This document shows positions 13,844 through 14,035 of a stretch of 14,035 nt of DNA, one piece after another. The notes under the pieces were generated by a model. It searched no databases. It saw only the letters and a list, made by a program, of their open reading frames with translations, and was not told where the DNA came from. This stretch comes from Alphaproteobacteria bacterium UBA6062 (GTDB taxonomy: Bacteria; Pseudomonadota; Alphaproteobacteria; Sneathiellales; Sneathiellaceae), in contig DIYE01000182.1 of NCBI GenBank assembly GCA_002428885.1, positions 1 to 14,035 of the forward strand, given 5' to 3'. The position numbers and the translations under genes were made by a program. Position 1 is the stretch's first letter, and every line of letters begins with the position of its first letter.

Positions 13844-14035
13844 ATGCGTTTGCTTATAATTGGATCGTTAAACGGACAGATCGGAGCCGCCAGTCAAATT
13901 GCCATGTCCCGGGGGGCGAAGGTAAGCCAGGTGGATGATATCGAGATGGCCCTGTCATCCCTGCGTTCCGGTAAAGGAGCCGATATGGCGATGATTGACG
14001 TGAATTTACCCATCAATCATCTGGTGGAAAGCCTG
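13844..14035 (+). CDS. flbD: Flagellar sigma-54 regulator FlbD (N-terminal 64 residues, cut by window edge)
   Basis: FlbD is an NtrC-type regulator that, with sigma-54 and its partner FliX in Caulobacter, activates late flagellar promoters and represses fliF. Only the first 64 codons are present. They match the FlbD receiver-like domain: MRLLIIGSLNGQIGAASQIA at the start, a GAKVSQVDD turn at 24-32, and GADMAMIDVNLPI at 45-57. The usual pair of acidic residues after the first strand is missing (Gly7-Ser8), though an Asp is at position 52, where a phosphorylation site would be. This fits the degenerate receiver known for FlbD. An AGGAG site precedes the ATG. It ends the visible operon, and both sigma-54 promoters and the fliF palindrome in this window are its plausible targets. 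Confidence 0.92.
   Translation, partial: MRLLIIGSLNGQIGAASQIAMSRGAKVSQVDDIEMALSSLRSGKGADMAMIDVNLPINHLVESL

Noticed and set aside
1..14035. Mobile elements, CRISPR, tRNA or rRNA genes, defence genes
   Set aside because: No transposase, repeat array or RNA gene signature seen; every long frame with family motifs is flagellar, regulatory or mnmA.

Overview
The window is a flagellar gene cluster from an alphaproteobacterium. The evidence is a homologue of the CtrA inhibitor SciP, the FlbD regulator at the right edge, the order fliF-fliG-fliH-fliN-(motA-like)-flbD, and DNA sites that look like sigma-54, CtrA and FlbD elements, as in the Caulobacter flagellar hierarchy. GC content looks close to 50% by eye. 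That would suit a marine or mid-GC alphaproteobacterium better than Caulobacter itself, but I cannot name a genus.

Layout. Positions 1-1092 (minus) hold mnmA, a tRNA 2-thiouridylase and the only non-flagellar gene; its last few codons lie outside the window. Positions 1182-4263 (minus) hold flgL and flgK, the hook-filament junction proteins, as a two-gene operon transcribed flgK then flgL. Positions 4264-4768 form a divergent regulatory region with a good sigma-54 (-24/-12) promoter on each strand and a palindrome between them. Positions 4769-8482 (plus) hold fliK, flgD and flgE: hook length control, hook cap and hook. Positions 8483-9171 hold a strong hairpin, sciP, an intrinsic terminator and the fliF control region. 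Positions 9172-13824 (plus) hold the tightly packed operon fliF, fliG, fliH, fliN and a PomA/MotA-like stator gene. The operon ends in the first 64 codons of flbD at the window edge.

How it fits together. The fliF operon encodes the MS ring, part of the C ring, the export regulator FliH, a stator subunit and FlbD, so it is the early class. In Caulobacter this class is switched on by CtrA, restrained by SciP and later repressed by FlbD. The same players and matching sites occur here. FlbD is then expected to activate the sigma-54 promoters of the later hook genes (fliK-flgD-flgE and flgK-flgL), which lie in the same window.

I found no mobile element, CRISPR array, tRNA or rRNA, and no clearly new multi-gene system. 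The points most worth a second look are the compact divergent sigma-54 switch, the palindrome and CtrA-like pair before fliF, a 17-bp inverted repeat after flgE, a tandem domain duplication in FlgK, and a stator protein with Gln where a conserved Glu is expected.
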